Shown: piece by piece, positions 24,301 to 32,749 of the stretch
Layout of the letters: every line of letters begins with the position of its first letter
Position numbering within the stretch: position 1 is the stretch's first letter
NCBI GenBank assembly: GCA_019119635.1
Contig: DWWP01000050.1
Span: 1 to 37,058 of the forward strand
Direction of reading: 5' to 3'
DNA length: 37,058 bases
Origin: Candidatus Dietzia intestinipullorum
Lineage (GTDB): Bacteria; Actinomycetota; Actinomycetes; Mycobacteriales; Mycobacteriaceae
Translations under genes and position numbers: made by a program
The notes under the pieces: model-generated
Databases searched by the model: none
Seen by the model: only the letters and a program-made list of their open reading frames with translations
Told to the model about the DNA's origin: nothing

Positions 24301-25315
24301 CGAGTCCGTCCTCGGCGAGTATCCGCTCCGCGCCGGTCACCCCCACCCCGTCGACCACCACCACCAGGTGCGGCAAGCCGGTGCGTGGCGGGGCGCTCGG
24401 GGAGAACGCCGCACGGCCCCCGATGTCCGCGGCGAGCATGGATTCGACCCCGGCCAGGGAGAACTCCGTGAGGCGTACGCGACCTCCGCCGTCGGTGTAC
24501 ACCGGATGTTCGTGATGCGGGAGCCATTTGAGCCACTCCCAGGCCCGGCGCGCGTCCCCCTCGCTCGCCGCCACGGCGATCCGGAGATGGTCGGGCCCGT
24601 GCGCCACGGTCAGGCCCGCGAGCATCGCGCGGACCTGGGAACGCACCACCTCCACATCGCCGTCGAGGGAGAGCGCGGCGAAGGCACGGAGCTCGAGCGA
24701 GACCGGCAGATCGTCGACGACGGAATGCACACGGACGAACCTGCGCATGCTCACCACCGAGACCGGCTCGAGGTCGTCGACCGGGCCCGTGTCCGGGGCG
24801 GAGAGCGGGGTCGCCAGCGACTGCCTGCCCGGCCCCAGTCGTACCGCCAGGTGGTCCACGTCGCCCTCTGCCCGCTCCCACATGCGCGCCGTGCCGACCA
24901 GCGCGGGCAACTCGACCGGGTCCGGATGGCGCCACAGTGCCGCGGCACGTTGCGCGGTGGCGGTCTCGCGCACGGTCTCCCGGGTCTGTCCCAGGTACCG
25001 CAGGTAGTCCTTGCGTAGTTCGTCGGTCTCCGCCGTCTTGGTGCCACCCGAGAGATTGCCGGCGAGCATCCCCACCGCGGAGATGGCCATCATGACCGGG
25101 AACATCATGAACATCGGGTTGCGCATCATCCCGCTGCGCATCATCACCACGACCATGCCGAGCACGGCCACGATCAGCACGATCGGCAACAGGAGTTGCA
25201 GCAGCGGGCGCGGGGTGGGTCGCGGGAGAGCAGGTGGCGCCTGCAGTGTCACCTCGCCCTTCGGGACGGGCGGCGGGTCGAGTCGCTCGCCCCGCCGGAA
25301 CACCACGTCGCCCAC
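21323..25315 (-). CDS. eccC4: type VII secretion FtsK/SpoIIIE ATPase EccC4
   Basis: A 1330-residue EccC, the motor of the ESX-4 secretion system, in one undivided polypeptide. Two N-terminal membrane helices (residues about 38-80, PLLQLLLPIVLIVAVLGMVV and PMFMMFPVMMAISAVGML) are followed by three FtsK-like ATPase domains. Walker A motifs are GATGSGKSE (near 488), GGTRSGKST (near 838) and GDSECGKTS (near 1132). Walker B-like segments are VIVVDEFSEL, VLLVIDGW and IHLVVDDLDLV. The start is a GTG with GAGGGGGAG five bases upstream. It is divergent from eccD4 across 167 bp. The third P-loop has the odd sequence SECGK but keeps the essential residues. Confidence 0.95.
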   Translation of the reverse strand: MGDVVFRRGERLDPPPVPKGEVTLQAPPALPRPTPRPLLQLLLPIVLIVAVLGMVVVMMRSGMMRNPMFMMFPVMMAISAVGMLAGNLSGGTKTAETDELRKDYLRYLGQTRETVRETATAQRAAALWRHPDPVELPALVGTARMWERAEGDVDHLAVRLGPGRQSLATPLSAPDTGPVDDLEPVSVVSMRRFVRVHSVVDDLPVSLELRAFAALSLDGDVEVVRSQVRAMLAGLTVAHGPDHLRIAVAASEGDARRAWEWLKWLPHHEHPVYTDGGGRVRLTEFSLAGVESMLAADIGGRAAFSPSAPPRTGLPHLVVVVDGVGVTGAERILAEDGLDGLTVIEVSGSRAGQLRDLGLRRGLCVTVDGGRILLRSEAGDEDVGRVDSLSPPEAERLAMAMSRYRPADMVTDADGSTSARRAPGLPDLLGVGLAHQVDPAVAWRRRGERDRLRVPVGVSPGGAPVELDLKEAAHGGMGPHGLCIGATGSGKSEFLRTLVLGLVATHDPDALNLVLVDFKGGATFLGLESLSHVSAVITNLQAEITMVDRMRDALEGELTRRQEALRAAGNFANVGEYEAARAKGAPLEPLPALVIVVDEFSELLSAKPEFSELFLTIGRLGRSLHIHLLLASQRLEEGRLRGLDSHLSYRIALKTFSATESRTVLGVTDAYHLPATPGAGYLKIDAGDPVRFDAAYVSGPYRADRRLDGSSAVSTPVARAAPRTYTSWYMPVPAPAPVVGAEPPPPAVEDDSASLLDVLVARLTGHGRRAHEVWLPPLGAGAPLDVAVGTEPTGAGPGRLPDWRFPIAEVDLPFEQRREPWSVDLSGADGNVAVVGGTRSGKSTALCTLLLSAAATTDPDRLAAYVVDLGGGMLHAVARLPHVGGVARRGEEERIRRTIAEVAAELSRRETAFRAEGITSVDQARRRVVDRDGRQAVEFPDVLLVIDGWQSFRTEFEDLEQQVLSLAADGLSYGIHVVLSAGRWADLRPALRDALGTRIELRLGDPTDSMIDRRGAAGVPAAPGRGLSPGRQHMLVYQPRLDGTVGEEGLDDAASSAAAHLATRWRARVGEIGAAPVRLLPEVLPHAQIAGLSRPGPEGARTRVPLGVDEADLRVAYADLAHDPLLLVLGDSECGKTSLLRTLTRGLVSGNTPEAAKIIVVDYRRTMLGEVEGDHLAGYAATEAALGPMIDHLVQILTDRLPGPDITPEQLRARSWWSGPRIHLVVDDLDLVVTGAGNPLAPLTRFLPHARDIGLSVVLARRSAGASRAMYEPFVARVRDLGGAGLIMSGSREEGPLVHGVRPAPLPAGRGRLVTRDRGPRLVQTAWAEP

Positions 25316-25482
25316 CGCATCTCCCCCTCGTCCGAGTCCTTGGTCGACGGGGCGTCAGGAGGTGGACCCCCCACGAACGGCTCCCGGCGTCGACAATGGC
25401 CGCTGCACCGATCGGCAATGGTAAGGCAGGGCACGCGTGGACGGGGACGTCATCCGCGCAGGAGGAGCGGGAGGTCGCACGG

Positions 25483-27078
25483 GTGACGGAGCAGGCTGAG
25501 ACCAGGGGCGTCGCCGCCGGCGTCGAGCCGTTGGACCAGCGTCGGGTGTCGGTGGTGTGCCGCACGACGCGTATCGACCTCTCGCTCCCGGCGCACCTCG
25601 AGCTGGTGGCCGTCATCCCCGAGGTGGTGGAGCTGGTGCGCAACCGTGTCCGCGGGCCGGCGGGGAGCGGCCCGGGGATCGACGTGGACGAGCTGATGGG
25701 CGGCGACGCCGGGGGGTCGTGGCAGCTCTCCCGACTGGCGGGTGGGCCTCTCGCCGTCTCGGAGACCCTCGCGCAGCAGCGGGTCCACGACGGCGAGATC
25801 CTGGTACTCGATCACCGGCCGGTACCGACCCCGGCGCCACTGTTCGACGACGTGCTCCAAGGACTCACCGACGGGGACGTCGCATGCTCTCCCACGTGGG
25901 AGCGGTCCGACGCGGTCACCGCCGCCGTCGTGACGACCGCGGTGGCAGCACTGGCCGCGGCGGCGGCGCTACTCCGGCAGTGGTGGAGTGGCGGCGGGGC
26001 CCTCACGCCCGTGATCGCCGCGCTCCTCGCTGCGGTCGCTGTCGCTGCCGTCCTGGGGCTGCGTTCATCCGCCGCCCCCGGGGCCGCCCACACCATCGCC
26101 GGGGTGTCCGCCCTCGCGTTCACCGTGCTGGCCGCGGCCACCGTCGGCAGCGCGCCCGCCGGCGCCGGCCACCTGATCGGTGGGCTCACCTCGGGCGCGG
26201 TCCTCGCGGGCGTCCTCCGGTGCACGGTGTTCCGCGTCGGCGTGGTCGCCGGAGGGGACGGGCGGCCGCGCACCGCCGCTGCCGCGCCGACCTACCCGCT
26301 CGCGCCGACCTACCCGCTGGCCGCGGGGTATCTCGCCGCCACGGTGACCCTGACGGTGGGAGCGATCGGCGCGGCGGTCGCGGCCTTCTCCGGCGCCCCC
26401 GTCGAGGCCATCGGCCCCGCGCTCGCGCTCACCGGGCTCCTCCTGCTCACCTCCGCTCCACGGCTGGCGGTCTCGGCGGCCCGTGTCCCCGTCCCGCCGG
26501 TCCCGGCCCCGGGCGACGACGTCGAGGCCGGCGATCTGGAAGACATCGACCACGACGTCCGATCGCGCAGCACCGACGGTCTCCGGCCACGCGGACCGCT
26601 CCCGTCCCCTGACGTCCTGCTCCACCGGTTCCTCAGCTCACGCTCGTGGCTCACGGGGTTTCTGGCGGCCGCGGGCGTCCTCTGTACGGTGGGCTCCCTC
26701 CTGGCCCTCACCGGGGGGCCCGGGCCCACCCGGTGGGCCGCGCCGCTCGCGCTCGTACTGGTCGTGGTGCTCGTCCTGCGGGGCCTCGGTTACGCCGATC
26801 GTGTCCACACCACGATCCTGCTCGCCTCCGCCCTTGCCCTGGCCGCGGGAGTCCTCGCGGGCGCGAGCACCGTGCTGCCCTCGCCCGCAGGCGTCGTGGT
26901 CCCGGCGGCGGTCGCGATCGCCGCCGCGGTCGTCGTGGCCGCGACCGTGCTCCCCCGCGTCGAGCTCTCCCCGGCCGCACTGCGCGCGGTCGGCACCGTC
27001 GAGGCGATACTCCTCTGCGTGATCGTCCCGCTGGCGATCGGCGCCATGGGCATCTATTCCCTCGTGCGACAGCGATGA
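25483..27078 (+). CDS. eccD4: type VII secretion integral membrane protein EccD4
   Basis: A 531-residue EccD, the channel subunit. The first about 120 residues form a YukD-like ubiquitin-fold domain (RRVSVVCRTTRIDLSLPAHL to VHDGEILVLDHRP). The rest has about 11 membrane helices. The start is a GTG (VTEQAETRG) with GGGAGG eight bases upstream; the frame is open further up but that region overlaps the divergent eccC4. A 17-bp repeat at 26284-26318 gives APTYPLAPTYPL in a loop. Its stop overlaps the mycP4 start as ATGA. Confidence 0.93.
   Translation: MTEQAETRGVAAGVEPLDQRRVSVVCRTTRIDLSLPAHLELVAVIPEVVELVRNRVRGPAGSGPGIDVDELMGGDAGGSWQLSRLAGGPLAVSETLAQQRVHDGEILVLDHRPVPTPAPLFDDVLQGLTDGDVACSPTWERSDAVTAAVVTTAVAALAAAAALLRQWWSGGGALTPVIAALLAAVAVAAVLGLRSSAAPGAAHTIAGVSALAFTVLAAATVGSAPAGAGHLIGGLTSGAVLAGVLRCTVFRVGVVAGGDGRPRTAAAAPTYPLAPTYPLAAGYLAATVTLTVGAIGAAVAAFSGAPVEAIGPALALTGLLLLTSAPRLAVSAARVPVPPVPAPGDDVEAGDLEDIDHDVRSRSTDGLRPRGPLPSPDVLLHRFLSSRSWLTGFLAAAGVLCTVGSLLALTGGPGPTRWAAPLALVLVVVLVLRGLGYADRVHTTILLASALALAAGVLAGASTVLPSPAGVVVPAAVAIAAAVVVAATVLPRVELSPAALRAVGTVEAILLCVIVPLAIGAMGIYSLVRQR
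26284..26318. repeat. 17-bp direct repeat in eccD4, period 18
   Basis: GCGCCGACCTACCCGCT occurs at 26284-26300 and 26302-26318 with one base between, giving the peptide APTYPL twice. It lies in a loop between membrane helices and keeps the frame. It looks like the 18-bp duplication in mftF and suggests slippage. Confidence 0.9.
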
Positions 27079-28436
27079 CACGCCTCCGGCTGCCCGCCGT
27101 CCTCGTCGTCGGAGTACTGATGGGTGCCCCGGTGGCGGGCGGGCACGTGGCCGCCGCCGTCGAGCCGCCGTCGATCGACGGCCCCGTCCCGGCGGGTGGG
27201 CCCCTCGGCTCCGACTCCGTGCGCACAGGCGATGCCTGCCGGACGACGGCAGCGGTACTCGACCCCGGCGCACCCCCCGCCTCCGCGACCGCTGCCGATC
27301 TCCGTCCCGCGTGGGTCCACGGCCGCGGTGAAGGACAGGTCGTGGCGATCATCGACACCGGCGTCAATCCGGGCCCTCGGCTACCACCCGTCCGCGGCGC
27401 CGGGGACGTGCTCGAGGGCGGGGACGGGACGGACGACTGTGACGCGCACGGCACGCTCGTGGCCGGTGTGCTCGCCGCACGTGAAGACGAGACCGGACAC
27501 GTGGGCGTGGCCCCCGGTGTCGAACTCGTCTCCATCAGGCAGTCCAGCGGCGTACTGCGCCCCACCGGGCAGGAGGACGACGGGGCGACCGTGGGGGTCG
27601 GGGTGGGGACGCTCTCCACGCTGGCCGCTGCGATCAGGGCCGCCGTCGACGCGGGGGCGGGGGTGATCAACATCTCCGAGGTCGCGTGCGTCCCCGCGGG
27701 GACGCGGCTGGCCGACGACACCCTCGGGGGCGCGATCCGCTACGCCGCCGTCGAACACGACGTCGTGCTGGTGGCCGCCGCGGGAAACGTCGGCCAGACC
27801 TGCGGAGCACAGAACCCGGGCACGCCGGACCCCGCCGCCCCGGGGAGCGACGGGTGGGACGACGTCGTCACCGTGGCCTCCCCTGCCTGGTACGGCGACC
27901 ACGTGCTCACCGTCGGTGGCGTCGACGCGGACGGGGCCGCCGCCGACTTCTCCCTCCGCGGCCCGTGGGTCGACGTCGCGGCGCCGGCGGTGGGGCTGCG
28001 ATCGGTGGGGGCCGACGGCGACGGGGTGGCCGATCTCGTCGTCAGCGCGGACGGGGCGAGGACGCCGATCAGCGGCACGAGCTTCGCCGCACCCTTCGTC
28101 GCCGGCGTGGCGGCCCTCGTCCGGCAGGCCCGCCCGGGGCTCTCCGCCCGGCAGGTGATCTCGCGGATCACGGGCACGACCCTGCCCGCCGCCGGGGGAC
28201 ACGACCACGCCGTCGGCCACGGTGTCGTCGACCCCGTCGCGGCGGTCACCGGGGTGCGGCGGAGCGGGAGGCCGGATCCGGCCTCGTCCGTGATCGCCGC
28301 GCCCGGGCCCGAGCCCATCGCCGCCGGCGCCGGTGCCGGGGGTGTCGTGGCCGCCACCGCCCTCACCGTGGGTGCTGTCGTCCTCGTCGTCGTCGGTCTC
28401 TCGCGACCACCCCGCCCCGGGGCGCGTCGTCACTGA
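27075..28436 (+). CDS. mycP4: type VII secretion serine protease mycosin MycP4
   Basis: A 453-residue subtilisin-like protease, the mycosin of the ESX-4 system. It has an N-terminal signal sequence (residues 1-28, LRLPAVLVVGVLMGAPVAGG). The catalytic triad is Asp94 (IIDTGV), His125 (DAHGTLVAG) and Ser336 (SGTSFAAPFVAG). A C-terminal membrane helix (GGVVAATALTVGAVVLVVVG) anchors it with the protease outside. Cysteines are present in GDACR, DDCDAHG, EVACVPA and GQTCGAQ and could form disulfides. The ATG overlaps the eccD4 stop by four bases. It is convergent with eccB4, 16 bp away. Confidence 0.95.
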   Translation: MTRLRLPAVLVVGVLMGAPVAGGHVAAAVEPPSIDGPVPAGGPLGSDSVRTGDACRTTAAVLDPGAPPASATAADLRPAWVHGRGEGQVVAIIDTGVNPGPRLPPVRGAGDVLEGGDGTDDCDAHGTLVAGVLAAREDETGHVGVAPGVELVSIRQSSGVLRPTGQEDDGATVGVGVGTLSTLAAAIRAAVDAGAGVINISEVACVPAGTRLADDTLGGAIRYAAVEHDVVLVAAAGNVGQTCGAQNPGTPDPAAPGSDGWDDVVTVASPAWYGDHVLTVGGVDADGAAADFSLRGPWVDVAAPAVGLRSVGADGDGVADLVVSADGARTPISGTSFAAPFVAGVAALVRQARPGLSARQVISRITGTTLPAAGGHDHAVGHGVVDPVAAVTGVRRSGRPDPASSVIAAPGPEPIAAGAGAGGVVAATALTVGAVVLVVVGLSRPPRPGARRH

Positions 28437-28452
28437 TCCGGCGACCACACCG

Positions 28453-29889
28453 CTACGGCTGCTCGTCCCCCTCGAACGCCTCGACGGCGGAGCCGTCACG
28501 CCCGACCAGGGCGGACGCGCGATCCAGCCGCGGGCCCGCGGGGAGACGGTCGATGGTCCCTCCGTCGACGGGGACCGGCGTGCCGCCGACGCCGAGCGCC
28601 CCGGCGGCCTGTCCGTCCGGCACGTCGAACCGCACCCCGGTGTCGGCGACGATCGTCGTCACCGCACTCCGGGCGGCCGCGCTCCGGCCGGTCGCCTCGA
28701 CCAGGAGCCCGCCCCCGGGGATCCCCACGGCATCGACCGCCGGGCCGCCGCCGTCCGCACCGGCCACCGCCCGGGCCTCGTCCGGGCCCGGCGCGGGCGC
28801 ACCGGCGACCAGGGCGGTCCTCCGCACCGCGGAGCCGTCGACGGACGCCTCGCGCACGCACAATGTGGGCGAATCCCGGGTCGTGAGGATGGCGGGCCTG
28901 GCGGTGGGGAAGGCTTCCACGTCCAGTGACACCGAGCGGGGAACGCCCATCTGGTCGGGCGGGACGGAGACCACCGCGCCCACGGTCGTGGTCGACCGGA
29001 TCACGTCCGCCACCACCGGCCCGACCTCCCGGACCCCGTCGGAGAGCGCGACGTGGGTCCGCGTCCCGGTGGCGGTCTCGACGGTGAACACCTGCCCGAT
29101 ACGCAGGCCGGGCAGGCCGTAGTCGACCGGCTCCCCGGCCATGTCGATCCGCGGGCGGGCGACGGGGGCCACCTCGGTCAGCGGATCGAGCAGCGCCGCC
29201 GTGACGGGGCGGGGTTCCACCCCACCGAGCCCCAGGATCGCGAGGAGGTCCCCGTCGTCGAGGTCGATCCGGGCACGCGTGCCCTCCCGGATCAGCCAGC
29301 CCGTCCCCTCCTGGCTCACCAGTGCGATCTCGTCGGGCCCCGTCTCGCGCCCCGGCCGCGGCCCGTCCTCGCGGGCCACGACGCTCGTCGCGACGACCCG
29401 CGGGCGCCCCCGGTCCGCGTCCGCCACCTCGTCGCACACCGTCCACGACACCGACGACGCGGCCTCGGCATCACGGTGTGCCGGCAGAGCCGACGGCGCC
29501 CCGGGGATCCCGAGCAGTCCGCCGCGGGACGTGACGGCGACATCGACGTCCTTGACGGTGGCCGGCTCGACCGGCTCCCCCAGGATCAGACGCGCGGAGG
29601 CGAGATTGAGCACCGGGTGCACCGCGTCCCCCGCCCGGACATACATCTGGCCCGAGTCCCCGCCCACCATGACCTGCGTCCGGTCGACATCCGGCGACGG
29701 GTCGATCAGCGCGAGGATCGCCGCGCCCGCACAGCCCAGGACCGCGGCCACGACCCCGACGGTGAGCCCCATGGACTGCCTCTTGAGCGGGTCGTGCAGC
29801 ATGCGCACGTCGCGCGCGACCACCGCGTACCGGGCCCGGCGGGCGAGGAAACGGTGGCCGTCGACCTGCGCACGGGTCGTCGGCTTCAT
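28453..29889 (-). CDS. eccB4: type VII secretion protein EccB4
   Basis: A 478-residue EccB. The N-terminus TRAQVDGHRFLARRARYAVV is a conserved EccB signature, followed by one membrane helix (residues about 40-62, MGLTVGVVAAVLGCAGAAIL) and a large extracytoplasmic part. Typical strings there are VGGDSGQMYVRAGDAVHPVL, NLASARLILGEP, GIPGAPSALP and GPRLDRASALV. The ATG is chosen for the conserved N-terminus; a GTG two codons upstream is possible. It is divergent from eccE and convergent with mycP4. Confidence 0.93.
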   Translation of the reverse strand: MKPTTRAQVDGHRFLARRARYAVVARDVRMLHDPLKRQSMGLTVGVVAAVLGCAGAAILALIDPSPDVDRTQVMVGGDSGQMYVRAGDAVHPVLNLASARLILGEPVEPATVKDVDVAVTSRGGLLGIPGAPSALPAHRDAEAASSVSWTVCDEVADADRGRPRVVATSVVAREDGPRPGRETGPDEIALVSQEGTGWLIREGTRARIDLDDGDLLAILGLGGVEPRPVTAALLDPLTEVAPVARPRIDMAGEPVDYGLPGLRIGQVFTVETATGTRTHVALSDGVREVGPVVADVIRSTTTVGAVVSVPPDQMGVPRSVSLDVEAFPTARPAILTTRDSPTLCVREASVDGSAVRRTALVAGAPAPGPDEARAVAGADGGGPAVDAVGIPGGGLLVEATGRSAAARSAVTTIVADTGVRFDVPDGQAAGALGVGGTPVPVDGGTIDRLPAGPRLDRASALVGRDGSAVEAFEGDEQP

Positions 29890-29948
29890 CGGCACGGCCC
29901 CGGTCCCCTTCCACGAACGTGGCGTCCCCTGATCGGGCGCGCCGCGGG

Positions 29949-29955
29949 TAGGGTA
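29949..29955. promoter_or_regulatory. candidate shared divergent -10 region of eccB4 and eccE
   Basis: TAGGGT on the plus strand (29949-29954) and TACCCT on the minus strand (29955-29950) overlap in the 142-bp gap between the divergent genes. A perfect inverted repeat CCACG-AA-CGTGG lies nearby at 29911-29922. Both are pattern matches only, and -35 elements are not clear. Confidence 0.25.
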
Positions 29956-30031
29956 CGTCACGATCGCGGCCCCGTGGCCGGTCATCTCCGGCAGCTCGGC
30001 GACGCCGGACACCTGGTGAGGAGGGCGCCGG

Positions 30032-31621
30032 ATGGTGGCGGTACTCGCACTCACGGTGCTCTGCCTCGCGCTCGCCCCGGTCCTGCCCCCACAGTGGCAG
30101 CCGTGGACACAGTTCACTCTCGCCGCGGTGACGGCGATGCTCCTGACCGCCCGTCGTGGCGGCCGCCCGGTGCTCGCCCGTCGTCTCCGGCCACGTGACG
30201 TTCCGGTGGACGTGGTGGACCTCGTGGCCCCGGACCGGTCCCTCGTCGGGTGTGTGGACGGCGACCGGGTGGTGACGACGGCGGTCGAGCTCTCCGCCGG
30301 CGCCCTCGTCGACACCGGGGTCGGTGGCGACGAACCAGCGGATTTCCACGGTGTCCGCCTCCCCCTCGCCGCCATCGCACGCCAGCTCGACCAGGGCGGG
30401 GTACTCCTCGAGGGGATCGACGTGGTGGTCGAGGGGCGCCGGGCCGTCGACGGGCCCGCCGGCGACGTCTACTCCGCGCTCGTCGGTCCGCTGCCCCTGA
30501 TCTCGCGTCGCCGGGTGATCCTGCTCGCCCGCTTCGACATCATCCGCCTGGCGAGCGATGCGGTAGACGGTGGCGAGGACGCCCTGCAGCAGATCGTCAC
30601 CGTGGCGACCGAACGCCTCCGGCGCGCACTCGTCCACCACGGGATTCCCTGCCGGGTCCTCGACGCCACCGAACTCGCCGAGATGTACCTCGCCTCCGAA
30701 GCCGCCCCGCCGGCGGGGACGGGATTGGTCGTCAGGCCGGGCGCGGACCCGCGGCGGGTCGTCGACGCGATGACCGCGGTCGGTGCCACCGCGGTCACGG
30801 AGGTGCTCCGCCTGCGCCGGGTCGAGGGCCGCGCCGACGTGGTCGACGTGGTCACCACCGTCGGGGTCACCGGCGTCGACGACACCGTGCTGCCCGCCGA
30901 GGCGGGTACTCCGTGTCACCGGCTCCCGACCGCGCGGGTGCTCCCCGTCCCCGGCGAGACCCTGCCCGAGGCCGTCGCCGGCTCACTCGCCCGCCGCCGG
31001 ATCGATTCGTTGCAGGCCGTGGCACCGCCGGCACACGGCGCCGGGCAGATCCTCGGCGCGACGAGCTCGGGCTCCGCGACCGCGCTCCAGCTCGCCGGGC
31101 CCCACCTGCGCTCGGTGCTCCTCGCGGCCCGGCCGGCGGTCTGTCGACAGGTGGCCTTCCGCGCGGTCGCGTCCGGGTACCGGATCGCCGTGGTCACCGA
31201 CGTGCCCGAACGATGGCGTCCGCTCTCCGCGATCGCCGATGAGAGCCGGTACCGGATCGTCGACCCCGGTTCATCCGACGCCGGCGCACCCGTCGACGCG
31301 GTGATGTGGGATGTCGACGGGCCCCTCTCCGAGGGGCGCATCGACGCCCTCGCAGGCCCGGGCGGCCCGGACGTCACCCCTCCCACCGTGATCCGGGTGG
31401 ACGCGGACTGGGACGCCCGCACCACCCCGCGGAACTCCTCCACGGCCCCACCGGACCTGGTCCTGGACGGGCGGATCGACGGCTGGATCTCGGTCGAGCC
31501 CCGGGGCGACGACCCCCACCGGGTGTTCGTGGTGTCGGGGCCCGGGGAGGAGGACTACGTCAGACGCGGTCCCCTCACACCCGCAGGTGCTGTACCTGCC
31601 GCCAGCCCGGATCGTCCGTGA
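30032..31621 (+). CDS. eccE: type VII secretion protein EccE
   Basis: A 529-residue EccE-like protein. It starts with two membrane helices (VAVLALTVLCLALAPVL and QFTLAAVTAMLLTA), followed by a soluble domain beginning VDVVDLVAPDRSLVGCVDGD with SRRRVILLARFDIIRLASDA later. EccE is a peripheral subunit of the membrane complex. ESX-4 of M. tuberculosis lacks EccE, whereas M. abscessus and other relatives keep it, so this locus is the fuller type. The ATG has GAGGAGG eight bases upstream. The identity rests on position, topology and general pattern; sequence similarity in EccE proteins is low. Its last 47 bases overlap the next, convergent gene. Confidence 0.82.
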   Translation: MVAVLALTVLCLALAPVLPPQWQPWTQFTLAAVTAMLLTARRGGRPVLARRLRPRDVPVDVVDLVAPDRSLVGCVDGDRVVTTAVELSAGALVDTGVGGDEPADFHGVRLPLAAIARQLDQGGVLLEGIDVVVEGRRAVDGPAGDVYSALVGPLPLISRRRVILLARFDIIRLASDAVDGGEDALQQIVTVATERLRRALVHHGIPCRVLDATELAEMYLASEAAPPAGTGLVVRPGADPRRVVDAMTAVGATAVTEVLRLRRVEGRADVVDVVTTVGVTGVDDTVLPAEAGTPCHRLPTARVLPVPGETLPEAVAGSLARRRIDSLQAVAPPAHGAGQILGATSSGSATALQLAGPHLRSVLLAARPAVCRQVAFRAVASGYRIAVVTDVPERWRPLSAIADESRYRIVDPGSSDAGAPVDAVMWDVDGPLSEGRIDALAGPGGPDVTPPTVIRVDADWDARTTPRNSSTAPPDLVLDGRIDGWISVEPRGDDPHRVFVVSGPGEEDYVRRGPLTPAGAVPAASPDRP

Positions 31622-32660
31622 CCGTCATCGTCACGTCGCCCTGCTCCCATCCGGACGCCGCCACCCGTAGCTGCTCGTGGGCCGGGGTCGTCGAGTCCAC
31701 GTAGAAGTGGAGCAGGCGGCGCCCGTCGCAGCTCTCCGCGCCAACGCACTCGCCGTTCACGCCGATCCGGTCGACCAGGTGGTCCTCGAGGTCCCGCAGC
31801 CCGGGCAGCGACCACGGGCCGGGCAGACCACCGTCCTCAACATCCGTATAGGGAACCCGGAGGGCGACGTGCCGGTCGAACTCCGGAGCGGACAGCGCGA
31901 CGAGCGGCACGCGCACCACCGCGACCATCGGGCCCCACGTCGTCTCCCCGTGCAGGATGTGCCACGCCGGGTCGCCGGTCTCGTCCACGTTGTCGCGGGC
32001 CAGCTCGCGCAGGATCAGCGGCAGTGCGGCCAGCGACACCGCGTCATCCCCCGGCGCGATCGCGTTGGCGCGGATCCGGCCCACCCACAGCTCCACGGCG
32101 GCCTCCCCGCAGACGGCGTCGAGCAGCAGATAGGCCGCGATCCCGGCGTCCGGCCCACGCAGACCGGCGAAACCGGGGTGGTGGACGGTCACGTCCGCCT
32201 GGGACAGTCCGACGTCGACCACGACCTCGGCCTGGTCGAACGCCAGGCGCCGACCGCGGAAGAACATCGCGCACCCGGAGACCGGCTCCCGCAGGTCACC
32301 GAAGCACCAGGTCTCGTCCCCGGACGGTGCACCGGAGAGCCAGCGGCGGGCCGCCCCCCGGAGTTCGGGGACGCCGGCCGCGGTCACCGTGAAGCGATGC
32401 GGGCCGCCGGCCTCGCCGGGGACGAACTCCCACGACAGGCCGGGATCGATCGCCTCGATGAGCGAGGTGATCTCCGGGACCACCCGACGGACGTCCCCTG
32501 ACTCGACCGCGGCCGCGGACCGGCGTGCGCCCGCCTCGGCCCACCACTGCCAGAACGCCGAGACCGCCCGGTCCGAGCGGAGCCGGGCGGTCTCGATACG
32601 GACCGCGGACAGGTCCAGCGACCTGGAGAGCTGTCGGGGTCGTGCCGCACCGATCGCCAT
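31575..32660 (-). CDS. 361-residue protein of unknown function
   Basis: I do not recognise a named family. The protein is soluble, has no signal peptide or membrane helix, and has cysteines at scattered sites (ETWCFGD, SGCAMFF, DAVCGEA, NGECVGAESCDG). Its central part has the order FWQWW, DPGLSWEFVPG, HRFTVTAAGVPELRGAARRW, GDLREPV, then DAGIAAYLLLDAVCGEAAVE. This layout recalls, from memory, a widespread group of uncharacterised proteins with an FWxWF start and an SADG-type motif. The C-terminal part LHFYVDSTTPAHEQL is DUF695-like at best. The ATG has GGAAGG eight bases upstream. It overlaps eccE by 47 bases tail to tail and lies before truA. Confidence 0.75.
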   Translation of the reverse strand: MAIGAARPRQLSRSLDLSAVRIETARLRSDRAVSAFWQWWAEAGARRSAAAVESGDVRRVVPEITSLIEAIDPGLSWEFVPGEAGGPHRFTVTAAGVPELRGAARRWLSGAPSGDETWCFGDLREPVSGCAMFFRGRRLAFDQAEVVVDVGLSQADVTVHHPGFAGLRGPDAGIAAYLLLDAVCGEAAVELWVGRIRANAIAPGDDAVSLAALPLILRELARDNVDETGDPAWHILHGETTWGPMVAVVRVPLVALSAPEFDRHVALRVPYTDVEDGGLPGPWSLPGLRDLEDHLVDRIGVNGECVGAESCDGRRLLHFYVDSTTPAHEQLRVAASGWEQGDVTMTVTDDPGWRQVQHLRV

Positions 32661-32749
32661 TGAGTTCACCTTCCGTCCCGGAGCCCGTCGTGGTCGCTTT
32701 CTCTCCAGTATCCGGATAAGTGCGCTTCCGTGCCCGTGGCGGTGCCGAC

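Noticed and set aside
21419-25018. 1199-codon open frame on the plus strand opposite eccC4
   Set aside because: It is a shadow of eccC4. High GC leaves long antisense frames open; the translation is Arg/His/Gly-rich with no recognisable domain.
25234-25482. Extended EccD4 start upstream of 25483
   Set aside because: It overlaps the 5' end of eccC4 and lacks a ribosome-binding site; the GTG at 25483 has GGGAGG at good spacing.
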